A stretch of 64,000 nt of DNA, taken from assembly GCA_025024175.1 (NCBI GenBank), contig QCXZ01000086.1:16458245-16522244 (forward strand). The letters are read 5' to 3'. The notes under the pieces are model-generated. The model did no database searches. It was given only the letters and a program-made list of their open reading frames with translations, and was not told the origin of the DNA. The number at the start of each line of letters is the position of its first letter. The first letter of the stretch is position 1. This DNA comes from Rhyzopertha dominica (taxonomy: Eukaryota; Arthropoda; Insecta; Coleoptera; Bostrichidae). Both the position numbers and the translations under genes were made by a program. Below are positions 1-11,273 of the stretch, in pieces.

Positions 1-2
1 TT

Positions 3-1256
3 GCACAAGGAAACAGTGACAACAAAGTAACAGACGAAGATTATAAAACCTGCTTGAAAGCAATGCATCACTTTTTAGGTGAGAAAAAAATCAGCGATTA
101 TCGCAAGAGATTTGACAGTGACTATATAGAGGATGACATGTACCGTTTTTGGAAACACTGCATGCTTGAAACGAAAAAACACAATAATCATACTGAAAGC
201 AGCCAAGATCCGCTTATGTGCCCAGAAGCCAACGTTGAAATAGAGTACGATACGATCACAGAATCATTTTTAAAAGATTTGCCCTTAGAAATAGATGGAG
301 TTTTGTACTCGCCTATTTTGAATGAAAATAACATGGATTGGGATAACACGACAAACCTTACTTTTAAGAACGTATCCATAGAAACTGAAGCGACTGAAAC
401 TGATAAGACTGAAACTGATAAGACTGAAACTGATAAGACTGAATACTATGTACAGGACTGTAAAGATATCTTGAACGAAATTCTTGAATTAGTGTGGAGT
501 GCTGTGGGAAACAGATCTACTAATGTGTTGCAAATGAAAGATTCAATCCAATTCAATAATAAAAAAGAAATAAATATAATTTCCAATATTGTCATTTGCA
601 AACCAACTATTGAGAACACTAAGGCAGATACCGTATGGAGTGAACATTTACATTGGCCAAAAGTAGAAGAGAAAGGCAAGAAAAGAAAATCTTGTGTACA
701 AATGCCATACGCGGTTACCTCAGAAAAATGGGTACAATATTATAAAGAACAAGAAAAAAAGAAAGAAGAGGAATCTGAAAAAATAAGAAAAAGAAAGCTG
801 ATGAAAGAGAATAAGAAACGTGATAAAGAAGCAGCTGCTGCTGTAAAATCTAAAAATAAACGTAAACGTGAAACAACAGAACAGAAATTTTTATCCCCAT
901 CAGAAAAAGAAAGGAATGTTGAAAGTAGAAATTATAAAGCAGGAAAAGATAAGTGTACTGTGGTAAACGATGTAGAACCACAAGCCAATGAAAACAAAAA
1001 ACAAAGGAAACTATCTCTAGTAGAAGAGACATTTGTTGCAGCAAACAATCATACAATAAATCTCGATATCAGAGTGAATGATTACGTAATCGTTAAATAC
1101 GGCAAAAAAAAGTACCCTGGGTTAGTCAAAACTATTGATTCCGATGATTACGAAATTTCTGTTATGGAAACAACTGGGCGAAATAACTGGAAATGGCCAC
1201 GCAATCCTGACCAAATTTGGTATGAGAAAAAAACACATAGTAAAGAAGATTGCTGA
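3..1256 (+). CDS. 3' part of an ORF with K/E-rich coiled coil and small barrel-like tail (5' end outside window)
   Basis: The frame is open from the first bases of the window, so the true start lies upstream; the stop is at 1254-1256. The first third is acidic and includes tandem TETDK repeats (about 390-440). A block reading MPYAVTSEKWVQYY is followed by a long Lys/Glu/Arg-rich helix, probably a coiled coil and nuclear localisation signal. The last ~55 residues, from DYVIVKYGKKKYPGLV onward, look like a small PWWP/Tudor-like barrel. I know this order (YAVT block, charged helix, barrel) from C-terminal extensions of insect pogo/jerky-like transposon genes. No catalytic domain lies inside the window, so the family is an inference. 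An uncharacterised nuclear host protein is the alternative. Confidence 0.5.
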   Translation, partial: AQGNSDNKVTDEDYKTCLKAMHHFLGEKKISDYRKRFDSDYIEDDMYRFWKHCMLETKKHNNHTESSQDPLMCPEANVEIEYDTITESFLKDLPLEIDGVLYSPILNENNMDWDNTTNLTFKNVSIETEATETDKTETDKTETDKTEYYVQDCKDILNEILELVWSAVGNRSTNVLQMKDSIQFNNKKEINIISNIVICKPTIENTKADTVWSEHLHWPKVEEKGKKRKSCVQMPYAVTSEKWVQYYKEQEKKKEEESEKIRKRKLMKENKKRDKEAAAAVKSKNKRKRETTEQKFLSPSEKERNVESRNYKAGKDKCTVVNDVEPQANENKKQRKLSLVEETFVAANNHTINLDIRVNDYVIVKYGKKKYPGLVKTIDSDDYEISVMETTGRNNWKWPRNPDQIWYEKKTHSKEDC

Positions 1257-4039
1257 ACCAAGAAAACTAGAAAATGACTTATTCTCAGTTCAAATATAAA
1301 GCGTATAAATTAAGTTTGTTATTTTGATAAATGTTTTTATATTTACCTATGTAATCGATTTAATTAAATTTTTTAAAGCAATAAAAGTTGTGTTCATTCA
1401 GTGGACTGTAAATGTTCATTTACTGTGGGGATGTGTTCATTCACTGGGACTTCTGGAGTTTTTTCAAATTATAATTTGTTTTAATACACAGGCTAATTAT
1501 TAATTAAAGTGGTTAGATTAGGCGAATTGTTAAATAACTAAGGTAACTAAATACAAAGGTGCGTTTACTATTTAAAGATATCTTCAATTACTTACAGCTA
1601 ATCAAAGTCAGAACTTTCTTTATTTGTTCATTCACTGGTCGGTTGACCCTATTTCAAAACCATGTAATGGTTAAAGTGTTAAAAACGTAATGTACAGTTT
1701 TTTTTCTACCCCTAGAACATTTTTAAAAATCTGACTTACACTGTTTTGCATTTCGGCCAGAAATTTGTTTGTGTAAAACTTTTTTTTTGCTAATTCTAAA
1801 CTTTGTCAATTCATTAAATGTGCAGACTAAAGTCACTTGATGTATGTAGTTTTATTTATGAACTTGTGCCCGACCCAACGTGCCTGTTTTGATTAGTTTT
1901 TTATGCCAAATGGTTGAATTGCTTAGTTAACAAGGATTCAAATGCATGTGGTTCTATTTAAAAGAACATTTGATGACATCATGTCTTTGTCATAGTAACA
2001 GCATAGGCTGTTCTGCTTCAATAATCTGTAAATAAATCTCTTTCTAAATCTTTAGCTACTTGTTTCAGTGCTTTTTGAATTTTATGAGTTACTTCATCGA
2101 CACTCTATAATCAATTTTTGTCTGCTTATCTGACTGTTTAGGGGACTGTTACCAAAAATTATAGGGCAGGAGTATGCACTGTGGCTAAACATTGAATAAA
2201 ATCAATTTCAGTTTTAAAAATGAGAAAATCAATGAAGGAAGGGATACATAAGAATTCAATGATGCACTCTTCTTAGGGTTTTTTCTCAAATGAATAATTG
2301 TGGAGCCTGTACGAAAAGTTATGTATATCAATGAAAAGCTACCTGTTAAAGAAGCTTCTGCCACTTTTAAAGAGTAGTTATCTAGGTAGTAACATTGGAA
2401 TAAAATTTGACAATTAAGTATAAACTTTTGATGAAAATCTATTAGTCCCTAAATGAAACAGGTAAAGCTGGCTTTAAACATGGGTGTCAATCAACTGTAA
2501 CCAAGCTACAAAAGAACCAATGAAAAGATTATCATTTTTGCCTCTAGTAACATAAATTATCAGCACAAATTACACCTTATATGCACTGAAAAATGAGCTT
2601 ATACAAAGGGTGGTCAGAAACATTAATTTGCAAACGTCACCTTTGTCCTACCACAGCAAAATAATTTTTTGAAGAATAGTAACTAGTTTTAAGATCTGTT
2701 GTATTTTATCACCTTGTAGTTCCTGTAAAAAAGGTTGACCTTAAAAAGTTCATACTAGTATATCAATGGTTTCAAATCAATAACCTTTAGGTCTAAATCT
2801 AAAAAAAAAGATAGTACAAGTGCCGTAATGTACTAGCACATTAGTTATGTATGTACTATCAGAAAATTAAAGAATGCCTCCCTTATAAAATTTGGGACGG
2901 ACCTTCGGCCCGTTGGGGTCATAAACTTGGCGTGTTTGGTAAATATGAATATTCTGTACATCGGCATTCATGAATCAGTATTTTTGTTAATATCTATCTT
3001 TAAAATGATTTATAATAACATTTTATATATTGGTTGAAAAGTATGACACAGAATATTTTTCATGCCAAATAATTTTGATTCCTCTTGTCTAAAGTATTGT
3101 AAAGTAGTTTACGATTAAAATTGAACATTTTAACTTAAAATTTGTTCATTAATTAAAAGCAACAATTTTCATAAGCACAAAATTCTAATCACAAATTTTA
3201 ATTATAATAAGGTAGATGGTATTTTTTAAGGAAAACGAATGTTATGCGTAATGTTATTAATGATTAACAATTAATTGTAATTGCCTGTGAGTTTAAGAGG
3301 AATTGGACATCAGTAACAGGCATTAAATTAAGAATCTTCACTGTCAAGCAATACTCCAGTGTTTGATGGAAGTATATGAAGCAAAAAAGACATAAAATGC
3401 ACTTAATTCTATTTTCTGATGAAAATCCCATACTTTAATTACGAGTACTATGATTAATTTGTTATTATTTTCTTTGCCACTTCTACCTATATTTGGTAAA
3501 ATATACGATTATTTATAGTTGTAAAAGTCACAATATTCTGGAAATAAACTGTTTGAATAATTTGTATCATAAATATAATTTTCCTTTGGAGGTTTCTAAA
3601 AAATAAAAGCAATTAAATCATTGAACATGGTTAATAATCGCGTTGCCATACTAACAAAAATCTAATTAAAGAAAGTGCACTCATTTAATATACTTTGGTC
3701 CCGCAAGGCACCTGTGGTGGACTTTACTACATTAAAGACACCCTTTGAGCGGCAGGTCAAAATTCTGATCAGCTAATCAGTTTGCGAAAGAAACTGTTGT
3801 TATCAGGTAAACATCTTTCAAACCTAATTTGTATTGGGAATTTTAGAATGGTAGTTTTTACCCATTGTCAGCATTTTTACTTGACAGTATTAACGTAAAA
3901 CCAATAACATAATTTATTTCCCTGTTTGATGTAAAAGGGTTCCAAAAGCTTCTAATTACGTATAATTAATTACATAGTTTTCTGGAGTATCAACAGCGTT
4001 TTGATTTTTTTCTTTTCCAGCAAACTTTTTTTTACTTGA
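1257..4039. other. AT-rich non-coding stretch
   Basis: No convincing coding sequence on either strand. It begins with the likely 3' untranslated region of the preceding ORF. Otherwise it holds a cluster of TGTTCATTCACTG-like repeats (listed separately) and a short GC-rich hairpin near 2898-2918 (ACGGACC / GGCCCGT). I see no tRNA or clear transposon end. Confidence 0.5.
1391..1642. repeat. Four copies of a TGTTCATTCACTG-like motif
   Basis: Copies lie near 1391, 1413, 1433 and 1625. Two read TGTTCATTCACTGG exactly; the others differ at one or two positions (TTCAGTGG, TTTACTGTGG). Three sit at roughly 20-bp spacing just 3' of the preceding ORF. Reverse-complemented, the motif begins CAGTGAATGAACA, which would suit a transposon terminus. 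I found no matching opposite end in the window. Confidence 0.35.
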
Positions 4040-4780
4040 AATGCCTAGACGTCTTGGTCAAAAACAATGAATATTAGAGCTGCGAGGCAAGATATTTGAT
4101 TTGGCTGAAGCTGGTTTATTTAAAAGTGAAATTGCTGCAAGAGTTGATTTGTCGGTAAGTAAAGATACAGACAAAATAAACTTTTTTCTTAATGTACTGT
4201 AGCGAATGGTCTACCAAATATTAATTAATTATTAACTTTATTTCCAAATTAATTAAATATAGTAAAATATTCAGAAGCCTTATTAAAGTGGAAATAAGTT
4301 TAAATAAATTGTTTTTTAAATATACAGAAGCGTTTTTAGATTAGCCACGATGACTTAATTGGATATAATTTTAGGTAACTTTATTTTTATTTACGATTAG
4401 CTTTACCAAACAGCAACTATTAAGCTGAAGCGTTAACATATTTAATATACATATTTTTTGCATAGGCAAGGCAAGTCCAAACATAGCTTGCTTGAAGTCG
4501 TGAAATATGAGTTCGTCCTCTCCAGACGATAATGCCTGGGAGAAAGTGAATAACCACGCAACAGCAAGACCAGGCTCTTGTAAATTTTGTCTGACATACT
4601 CCATTTACAACAGCTCTTCGCATCAGAGAGGAAACGCTTATCAACATGAGTGTGACTACAGTTAGGAAACATTTGAAGGAATCCAACTTAAAATGTCGAA
4701 TGCATGCAAAAAAATTAATAATAACTACTGCGAAAGCAGTTACAATTTTGCCAAGAAAACTTAAGAAAAACTGGTGAAAT
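4040..4780 (+). pseudogene. Tc1/mariner transposase N-terminal remnant
   Basis: Reading 4040-4155 gives MPRRLGQKQ, one stop, then a helix-turn-helix containing GLFKSEIAARVDLS, followed by a GTAAGT donor-like site. This is the first paired-like HTH of Tc1-type transposases. About 450 bp on, 4640-4775 gives TTVRKHLKESNLKCR and then KKLIITTAKAVTIL, the second HTH and the linker that precedes the DDE domain in this family. No catalytic region follows. Several stops show it is dead. It sits directly upstream of the SAM-family gene at 4791 and may have replaced that gene's first exons. Confidence 0.6.
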
Positions 4781-4790
4781 ATTACGTCTC

Positions 4791-6470
4791 CTCAACAGGA
4801 AGAGCATCAGGGTACATCAGATTCAACACTCAGTCAGTTGTCGTTCAATTTGGATTCAGAAGCGCTTGTTAACACCGACTCTTCACCGCGTCGAACTAAA
4901 GGCGAACTAATTCTTTCGGAACCCAAGAACAGCGTAAGGGCCACATTATTTGTTGTCTGTACCTGTAATATCTTGTTGGACTAACCATTCGCATTCTTTA
5001 TTTCAGGAACTGAGAAACCTTTTGAAGAGTTCAAATGAAGGTAAATGCCTTCTGGAAGCTTTTGAAGAATCTGGGCTTCTCACTAGCGCAGGGCGCAGGA
5101 AGTTATGTAATTTAATTGTCTCAGAAGAACTGCAGGGAAATCCCGATAGAAGAATCTTTACGGCAAGACTACATAATCTTGCATTCCAAATAACAAGCAT
5201 TTTGAAACGGGAACACAGTTCCACATATTTTATTCCATATTTGTCGTACGGGCCAGGATTAAAAAGAAGTGCAAAAGGAAAACTGTTATTTTGTTTCAAC
5301 AACACACGTAGACACTTCAAGAATTTGGGCTTGCTGAAGTCACAGTCGCCATGCTTGAGTCTTCATTCGTCGCCGCGTTCATCTCCGTTGTTCTCGCCAC
5401 AGGTCACACAATTTAGAAGCGACAAATCATCCGAAGATTGTGTTGAAGAAAATTTATTGTGGCTCCGCAACAGTTACGAGCCATGGGATTTGGTGCAAAC
5501 TAACTGGAAAATTACAGTTCACGCCAGGTTACAACGTTTGATGTCATCCGATGGTCCTACTATATCCGACTATTTTCGGGAATTTCCTGCTTTAAGGCAA
5601 CCGTCTGGCTATTTGCTGGTAAGTAATAACAATATGCTTTGAGCAGATCCACCTAAATCTAAATGCGCTCAGAAACTTTGCAGATAGCATCTGACTTTGA
5701 GACACTCTATCCCACAAAAACCAACAGTCTCTTTGTGAAGTTCCCACTGCATAAAGGCAACATTTTTCTATTAGCTGAAGAAAAGCTGAAATGTTCTAGG
5801 GAACGCACAGTTACAGATGTCCTCCGATCGTACTAGCAATGCAGTAAAGGTGCGTATCAAACTAAAGGAACTACGTTAAGGTTCATAATTAAAGAAAAAA
5901 TAAACTAATAATTTCATACAGAACACTATGCATAAAAATCTTGATTCGCATCGAAAGTATACTTTTCCTAGCATTTTGTCATGACTTTCAGGAGGCGATG
6001 AAGGTAGCAATATAGCTGCTTTTCTGTCGATACCATTTCTGCTGGGAACTGCAACTACATCTGGAAAGCGCAAAAACAAATCAACTTGGAGACCGTCTAA
6101 ACTCGAAATGAGGGATGGTTTCATCACTCATGTCCACAGTTATGCAGAGGTCAAGGAAACCGTAACACGCCGGCACGAGAAATTGCGTTCCCTGAGTGAG
6201 ACATTGCAGCCATTTATTGTTATAGTCGGTGAATCCTTAGACAAGATTTCGTCTTATTTTGTAGTAATTGACAAAGTAGGGTCCATTTTAGAAAGTGTCG
6301 ACTACTGTTTTAAAGCTATACTCGCTTTAAATGCAAAATATCCAGTAGAAGCTTGTGATGTGTGGTATTTAATACAAAAAGGTTTTTATGAAATAACCAC
6401 ACCCTATGACAAAGGGTATACTTCAGTGTGTGTCTTACTTTCGGCTCTTGGAGTTTCGGAAACTGAGTAA
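4791..6470 (+). pseudogene. Spliced SAM-family accessory gene of an old DNA transposon (one nonsense codon)
   Basis: Four exons can be read: 4791-4933, 5007-5618, 5684-5849 and 5992-6470. Donors are GTAAGG, GTAAGT and GTGCGT; acceptors are TTTCAG, TTGCAG and TTTCAG; phases agree. Exon 2 opens with ELRNLLKSSNEGKCLLEAF and later has STYFIPYLSYGPG and LLWLRNSYEPWDLVQTNW. Exon 3 gives DFETLYPTKTNSL, and exon 4 AAFLSIPFLLGT and RDGFITHVHSYAEV. This order matches a large uncharacterised family in insects, cnidarians and fish, usually with an N-terminal SAM domain; that domain is missing here. A TAG at 5834-5836 interrupts exon 3. It ends 38 bp before the C2H2/transposase-like gene on the same strand, so the two probably belonged to one element. 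Function unknown; a second transposon protein is my inference. Confidence 0.6.
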
Positions 6471-6508
6471 AGATTTCATTAAGCACATATCAAGGTAATA
6501 CATGCACG

Positions 6509-8940
6509 ATGCCTGTGTGCTTTTTATGTAATAAGGTTATAAATCCTATTAGGGCTCTATTCAAACATTTTGAATGCTTCCATCCCCAATATACGTTTCT
6601 GTCTTATAATTGTGCAGAAAAACAATGTACACGCGTATTTCATTTGAAAAACTCTTTTCGCAAACATTTGCTGCTCCATTTCAAATCTAGTGATGGACAG
6701 CCACAAGAACGTGTCAACGACACTGAATTTCCAATGCCGACTACATCAACAACAGTTGAAACAAACACCCTCCGACGATATTTCAATACAATGTGACAAC
6801 AATCATACGTCCCCTAGGAATACTTTCTATCACTCACTACTTTCTTGTGTGTCTTCTTTGTATGGGAACCCCACGATACCAAGAAATTGTGTACAACATG
6901 TCGTCTAACATTTGCAACAACTATTCGAGGCTATTACTAATTTTACACAACATCTTTATTTGCAAAATGAAATTTCGCATGAATGTCGCAATTCTGTAAG
7001 TAATTTGTTAAATGCATTCATTGAACCCCTCCAAAACTTAGATACGGAACACAAACGATTTCGCGAATTTACACGCCAAGGTACTTACATCGCACCCATA
7101 CAAATTGTGTTTGGGGACACATTAAAGAGGGTAAAAGAAAGAGGGCAATTAACATTGCGACCATCTCCTTGTACAGCACAATTCATACCTTTGAGGAACG
7201 TTTTAAAATGTTTTTTTTTTCGCTAGATGGAGTGCTAACTGAAGTATTACAATTTGTTTCAAAATGCAGTAGCGATGTAGTCTTGACTAAGTTCTGCCAG
7301 GGCACTGTTTGGAAACATAACATTCGAAAATCCCATGACAAAGTCGTACTTCCCCTTGTGATGTTTTTTGACGATTTTGAGACGGGGAACGTTCTTGGCA
7401 GCTACGCAGGAATCTACAAATTGGGCGCGGTTTACGTATCAGTTGGTACCGTTCCACCCTATCGATCAGCAACATTGTCAAATATCTTTTTAACATTACT
7501 ATTTCATTCTGCTGACCGAAATGTATTTGGCAATAAAATTATTTTTCGACCCTTAATTGAAGAATTCAATTATCTGCGAGAAACTGGCGTCCACATTGAC
7601 ACATTAGGGTGTAAAGGAACACTGCATTTTGAGTTAGGGCTAATTGTCGGTGACAATCTCGGACTTCATTTTATTTTAGGCTTTTCTNAAAGCTTTTCGA
7701 GTAATCATCCATGTCGTGTGTGCATCATAAAATAAAGAACAGTTAAAGCTGCAATATTACGAGGATTCTGAATTGCTTCGGACTACAGAGCGGTATGATC
7801 AGCAGTTAAACATAAATGACGCAACTTTAACAGGTATTAAGGAAAAATGTGTGTTTCTTGATGTAACTGGTTTTAATCTTTTCGAACACGTCGGGGTAGA
7901 CTTGATGCACGATGTGCTTGAGGGAGTTGCGAAATATATTCTCAGTTTTCTTCTTTCGTATTACATTTCTGAAATGATTTTTTTTACTTTGGATGTGCTT
8001 AATGAACGATTGTTAGGATTCGATTATGGTCCTGATGAATGTATCAAGCCATGCTCTTTAAACATGGATCATATCAAAAAGAAAAATGTAAAGCTTTCAG
8101 CTGCTGAAATGCTGACGTTTATTCGCTATTTAGGCCTTATCATTGGAAATTTCATTCCAGAAAATGAAAATACATGGCGACTTTATTTAACTCTACGCAA
8201 ACTGTTGGATATTTTGATGTCACCTGTATTGGAAAACAGCACATGTCACCTACTTAAAACTGTTGTTGCGGAACTAAATGAAGAATATGTCATGTTCAGC
8301 CGAGAATCGTTAAAGCCCAAATTTCATTTTTTACTTCATTATCCAGGCATGTTGCTTAAGTTTGGGCCACTCGTCCATATATGGTGTATGAGATTTGAAG
8401 CAAAACACAGGTTTTCTAAAATTGCAGCAAGAGCAACATGCAACAAAAGAAATTTATGCAAAACTTTAGCTGTCAAGCATCAACTCATGTTGAACGATTT
8501 ATTTATAAAAGGTGTGCTCAAGTCTTGTATTTCTGTTGGTCTTTGCAGAAGTGTTGATGAAGTAATCCGTGGGAAGATAACTAAAATTCTACCGTTTTGC
8601 TTTGATGGCACTCTATTACATACAAACTGGGTGTCAATTAGAGGAATTAAATATCAAAAAAATGCTGTAATTACTCGAGATTATACACAAGAGAGCAGTT
8701 ACCATTTTGCACTTGTTAAATCTGTCTAAGTATATTCATAACAATGACAACGCAATTTTTGAATGTATCTTTCTGAAAACTTTAGGCTTCGACGCCCATG
8801 TTCATGCTTTCGAGATCACATTTAACCCTGATGATGTCACATGTTTTATTCTACATTCATCACTATGTACGCCAATTTTAAATAATTACAATGTTACATC
8901 CAATGGCAAGAAATATGTTACCGTGCGCAATATGTTCTAG
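6509..8940 (+). pseudogene. C2H2 zinc finger plus CACTA/CMC-like transposase-family gene, broken
   Basis: The N-terminal part has two zinc fingers (CFLCNKVINP...HFECFH, then CAEKQCTRVFHLKNSFRKH). Further on come RFREFTRQGTYIAP, LPLVMFFDDFETGNVLGS, AGIYKLGAVYVSVG, DNLGLHFILGF, LMHDVLEGVAKYIL, KPKFHFLLHYPGMLLKFGP and WCMRFEAKHRFSK. The C-terminus has TLGFDAHVHAFEI and GKKYVTVRNMF. I know this chain from abundant uncharacterised genes of fish, cnidarians and insects that resemble animal EnSpm/CACTA (CMC) transposases. The HDVLEG and FEAKHRF blocks are conserved, but I did not verify the catalytic triad. Breaks: a frameshift near 6770, a stop at 6906-6908, and frameshifts near 7213 (in a T run), 7733 and 8725. 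One N lies at 7688. Confidence 0.65.
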
Positions 8941-9531
8941 TTTTGTCTTAGGTGTCTATATCATACTATGTTTATATATAGCACTACTGTTTACTACGAT
9001 TACTATTAATAAATATTAATAAACGTTTTCATCAAAATTAACGGATATTTATTTACTACCTGACAATCTACCTATAGGTATGCAAGAACATAACAAATGG
9101 TACTGGTAACCAAATGCATTTCGTAACCGCAGCAGAACATTTATCTTTCTCTTGCAGAATAAGTGAATGTGTGCAGCAGAAATTTTGCTGCTTTTGCTGT
9201 CGTTAATAGTATCCCTCGATAACATTGCCGTACTGTTCACTGAAACATTTGTACTAAGTACGTAAGTCTTTGTAGTCATAACGTATCTTGTTTGTATCGA
9301 ACGCTAACTTTCTTGCAATGGTCATATAAGCTACATACCATACCTGTTCTGCTAAGAGTACCGAAAGTACTACTGTCCCTTATTTAGGCGGAACACTTTG
9401 CAATAATTACCATATTTTAGTTTTGGGGACAATATTTTTCTTTACGTGTAAAAGTAACTCTAATTAGAACATGAGTCAATCAATAGTTTTTCTTTTAAAA
9501 ATTAAATGTTCATGCAATACAAAATAATTAC
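8941..9531 (-). other. Mostly non-coding; possible weak exon of the neighbouring minus-strand SAM copy
   Basis: A 76-codon minus-strand ORF (9279-9049) reads ...SVNSTAMLSRDTINDSKSSKI..., a Ser/Thr-rich stretch that could be linker sequence downstream of the SAM exons at 9532-10397. I have no homology for it and the splice sites are not convincing. The rest is AT-rich, with a polyadenylation-like AATAAA near 9010 after the preceding gene. Confidence 0.25.
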
Positions 9532-10397
9532 GTTAGCTTTCATGGGAGTTGGACTGGTAGCATCTTTGATAATCTCTTTCCATTCGTTCAAATTGGATCT
9601 CAATAGTGCCCTGTGCCCTACAGTCGGTACAAGTTCTTTCAGCATATCGTCGTTAAGAAGAGGCAGCACTCATATCTATGGAATTAGCTGCAATGAAGTA
9701 TCACATTAGTTTTTTAAAGTAAATAACTGAAATCCCGTAATAGCCGAATACATTTGCATTTAGCTTTTTTATTGTGGTACACAAAATTTAGATTATATTA
9801 ACTAGCGGTAAATGGGAAATAATGTCAAAGAATGCAATTAATAAGTGATTTTGTTTAAATTATAGGGCTTTTGCCACTTCGCAAAAAATAAAAAATACGT
9901 GTCCGCTAATCTTTTGTTTTGAACAACTCTGAATTCTGCCATTCACTGTCATCCTGTATATTGGTCTCGGCAAGCCTATTCCTTTACAAAACAGTAAATA
10001 TGTATTCCTAATACTACTGCAGAAATTCGTTCAGGAAAAGTTGAAAAATATTTAAGCCAGTTTTCCACATGTTTCTTGACAAAAGAATTTTCAGTTACCT
10101 AAGGGCTACCTACCCTAAAAGTTTGGGATTAAGTTTTCGGACACTTTTCGTCTTTTTTTGATTGTCATATTATTGTTTTTCTCGGTTATTATGAACAATC
10201 GGACAAATTGTCATCAACAAAAACCGTTCAGTTAGATGAGGGCTACCTACCCTTAAAGTTTGTAACATAGGTTGTGGGACATCCTGTATTCGTTTTCTTC
10301 GTCATAAAAATGCGGTTGCGTACTTACCTTGAAAAATTTCTATGTATTGCTGAAGACCCCAGGCTTTTAGGAAGTCGCAAACATCCTGATCTGCCAT
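9532..10397 (-). pseudogene. SAM-domain exons of a minus-strand copy of the accessory-gene family
   Basis: Exon 1 (10397-10328) encodes MADQDVCDFLKAWGLQQYIE and ends at a GTAAGTA donor in phase 1. Exon 2 (9687-9532) follows a TTCATTGCAG acceptor, gives NSIDMSA, and after a one-base frame slip reads PLLNDDMLKELVPTVGHRAL and SNLNEWKEI. The donor is GTAATT. Together these are the two halves of a sterile alpha motif. The phase-1 junction works, so the structure was once a real gene; the slip near 9664 breaks it. It matches the N-terminal module expected ahead of genes like 4791-6470. No downstream exons are clear. Its 5' end points toward the THAP gene beyond the hAT insertion. Confidence 0.55.
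10092..10262. repeat. Diverged direct duplication around AGGGCTACCTACCCT
   Basis: Two blocks about 134 bp apart read CAGTTACCTAAGGGCTACCTACC near 10092 and CAGTTAGATGAGGGCTACCTACC near 10226 (each given here only as far as the match). Both then continue as CCT(A/T)AAAGTTTG, followed by a GGGA(C/T)-type tract. The block lies in the intron between the two SAM exons. Origin unknown. Confidence 0.4.
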
Positions 10398-10560
10398 TTC
10401 CTCTGGTATATCCGTACATCCGTAAGAGATTAAACGCAACACACCACACGAATGCGGACACTTGCACAAATACCTAATTGTCATGCAGCATGATACAATA
10501 AAACAGAAGATACGATACCGCGCAGGCCAGGCGATCAGCTGGCTGCCGGGCTGACGTTAC

Positions 10561-10568
10561 GCCGAGAG
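10561..10568. repeat. Left 8-bp target site duplication of the hAT element
   Basis: GCCGAGAG, identical to 15581-15588. Confidence 0.88.
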
Positions 10569-10578
10569 CAGAGTTGGG

Positions 10579-10672
10579 CGGTCCGGATCCGCAGGTGGAC
10601 CCGCATCCAACGGAGCCAAACAACTTGCCGACCCGGTCCGACGGACCCGTTCCAACGGATCCGAAACGAAAT
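10579..10672. promoter_or_regulatory. Left subterminal GC-rich array of the hAT element
   Basis: Within about 95 bp there are repeated GGTCCG, GGATCCG, GGACCC and related 6-7-mers in both orientations, strikingly GC-rich in an AT-rich window. The right end has the same motifs. In hAT elements, subterminal repeats of this kind bind the transposase; that role is inferred here. Confidence 0.6.
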
Positions 10673-11021
10673 AATTCAGAAACGATGTGCGGCGACTATT
10701 ATGGACTAGTAATGTACGGTCGGCGATAATCTCTAACGGAACCAGTGCAGTGGAACCGAATGGCTAAATCTAGCTGGGCTTCAGTATTCAGCATTGTATT
10801 AATAATCACATTTCGTCTCTATTTCTTACCTGCTATAAAAATGAGTCATTAATAAAATGTTTTAACTTTATTGTTATACACGTTATTTAAAATATTTTTA
10901 ATTAGGTATTACGAAAATTAGTATCTTAATAAAACAGCTTCAAACGAGATTTCTTTGCATATTGTTTGGTTTTGCACTATTAGACTATCAAAAATGATAT
11001 CTATAGTAATTTGGTAAGTAA

Positions 11022-11273
11022 ATGTATCCATCCCTGTACAAAAAAAGTAATGACTGTCTTACAAACAATGATTATATCAGAACAAGCTATAAAAATGAAA
11101 TAAACGATTTTGTGCAGTCCATCATTCATTCACAGTTTACTGACTTCGAAACAAAATGTATTATTTGTAAATACACCAAAACTTTTGGATTCCGTATCAA
11201 CTGTGATCATGCCAAAAGCAGCCACTACTTTATAGGTAAAGTTTACCCAAAGATATACAGTGTTTACGACTAA
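11022..11273 (+). other. 83-codon ORF in the hAT 5' region, doubtful
   Basis: The ORF contains CIICKYTKTFGFRINC, with paired Cys followed by two His (NCDHAKSSHY), which could suggest a small zinc-binding fold. The ORF runs into one arm of an inverted repeat and has no relative that I recognise. It lies upstream of the transposase promoter. I consider it more likely chance or an old captured fragment than a gene. Confidence 0.2.

Noticed and set aside
188..1056. Minus-strand ORFs of 63-77 codons inside the first ORF
   Set aside because: Antisense shadows of a long plus-strand frame, hydrophobic by reverse complement of Lys/Glu codons.
4371..4686. Overlapping minus-strand ORFs with aromatic residues and Cys, at first suggestive of a Tc1 DDE domain
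   Set aside because: The plus strand of the same stretch carries the Tc1 second helix-turn-helix, and no D or E catalytic block is present on the minus strand.
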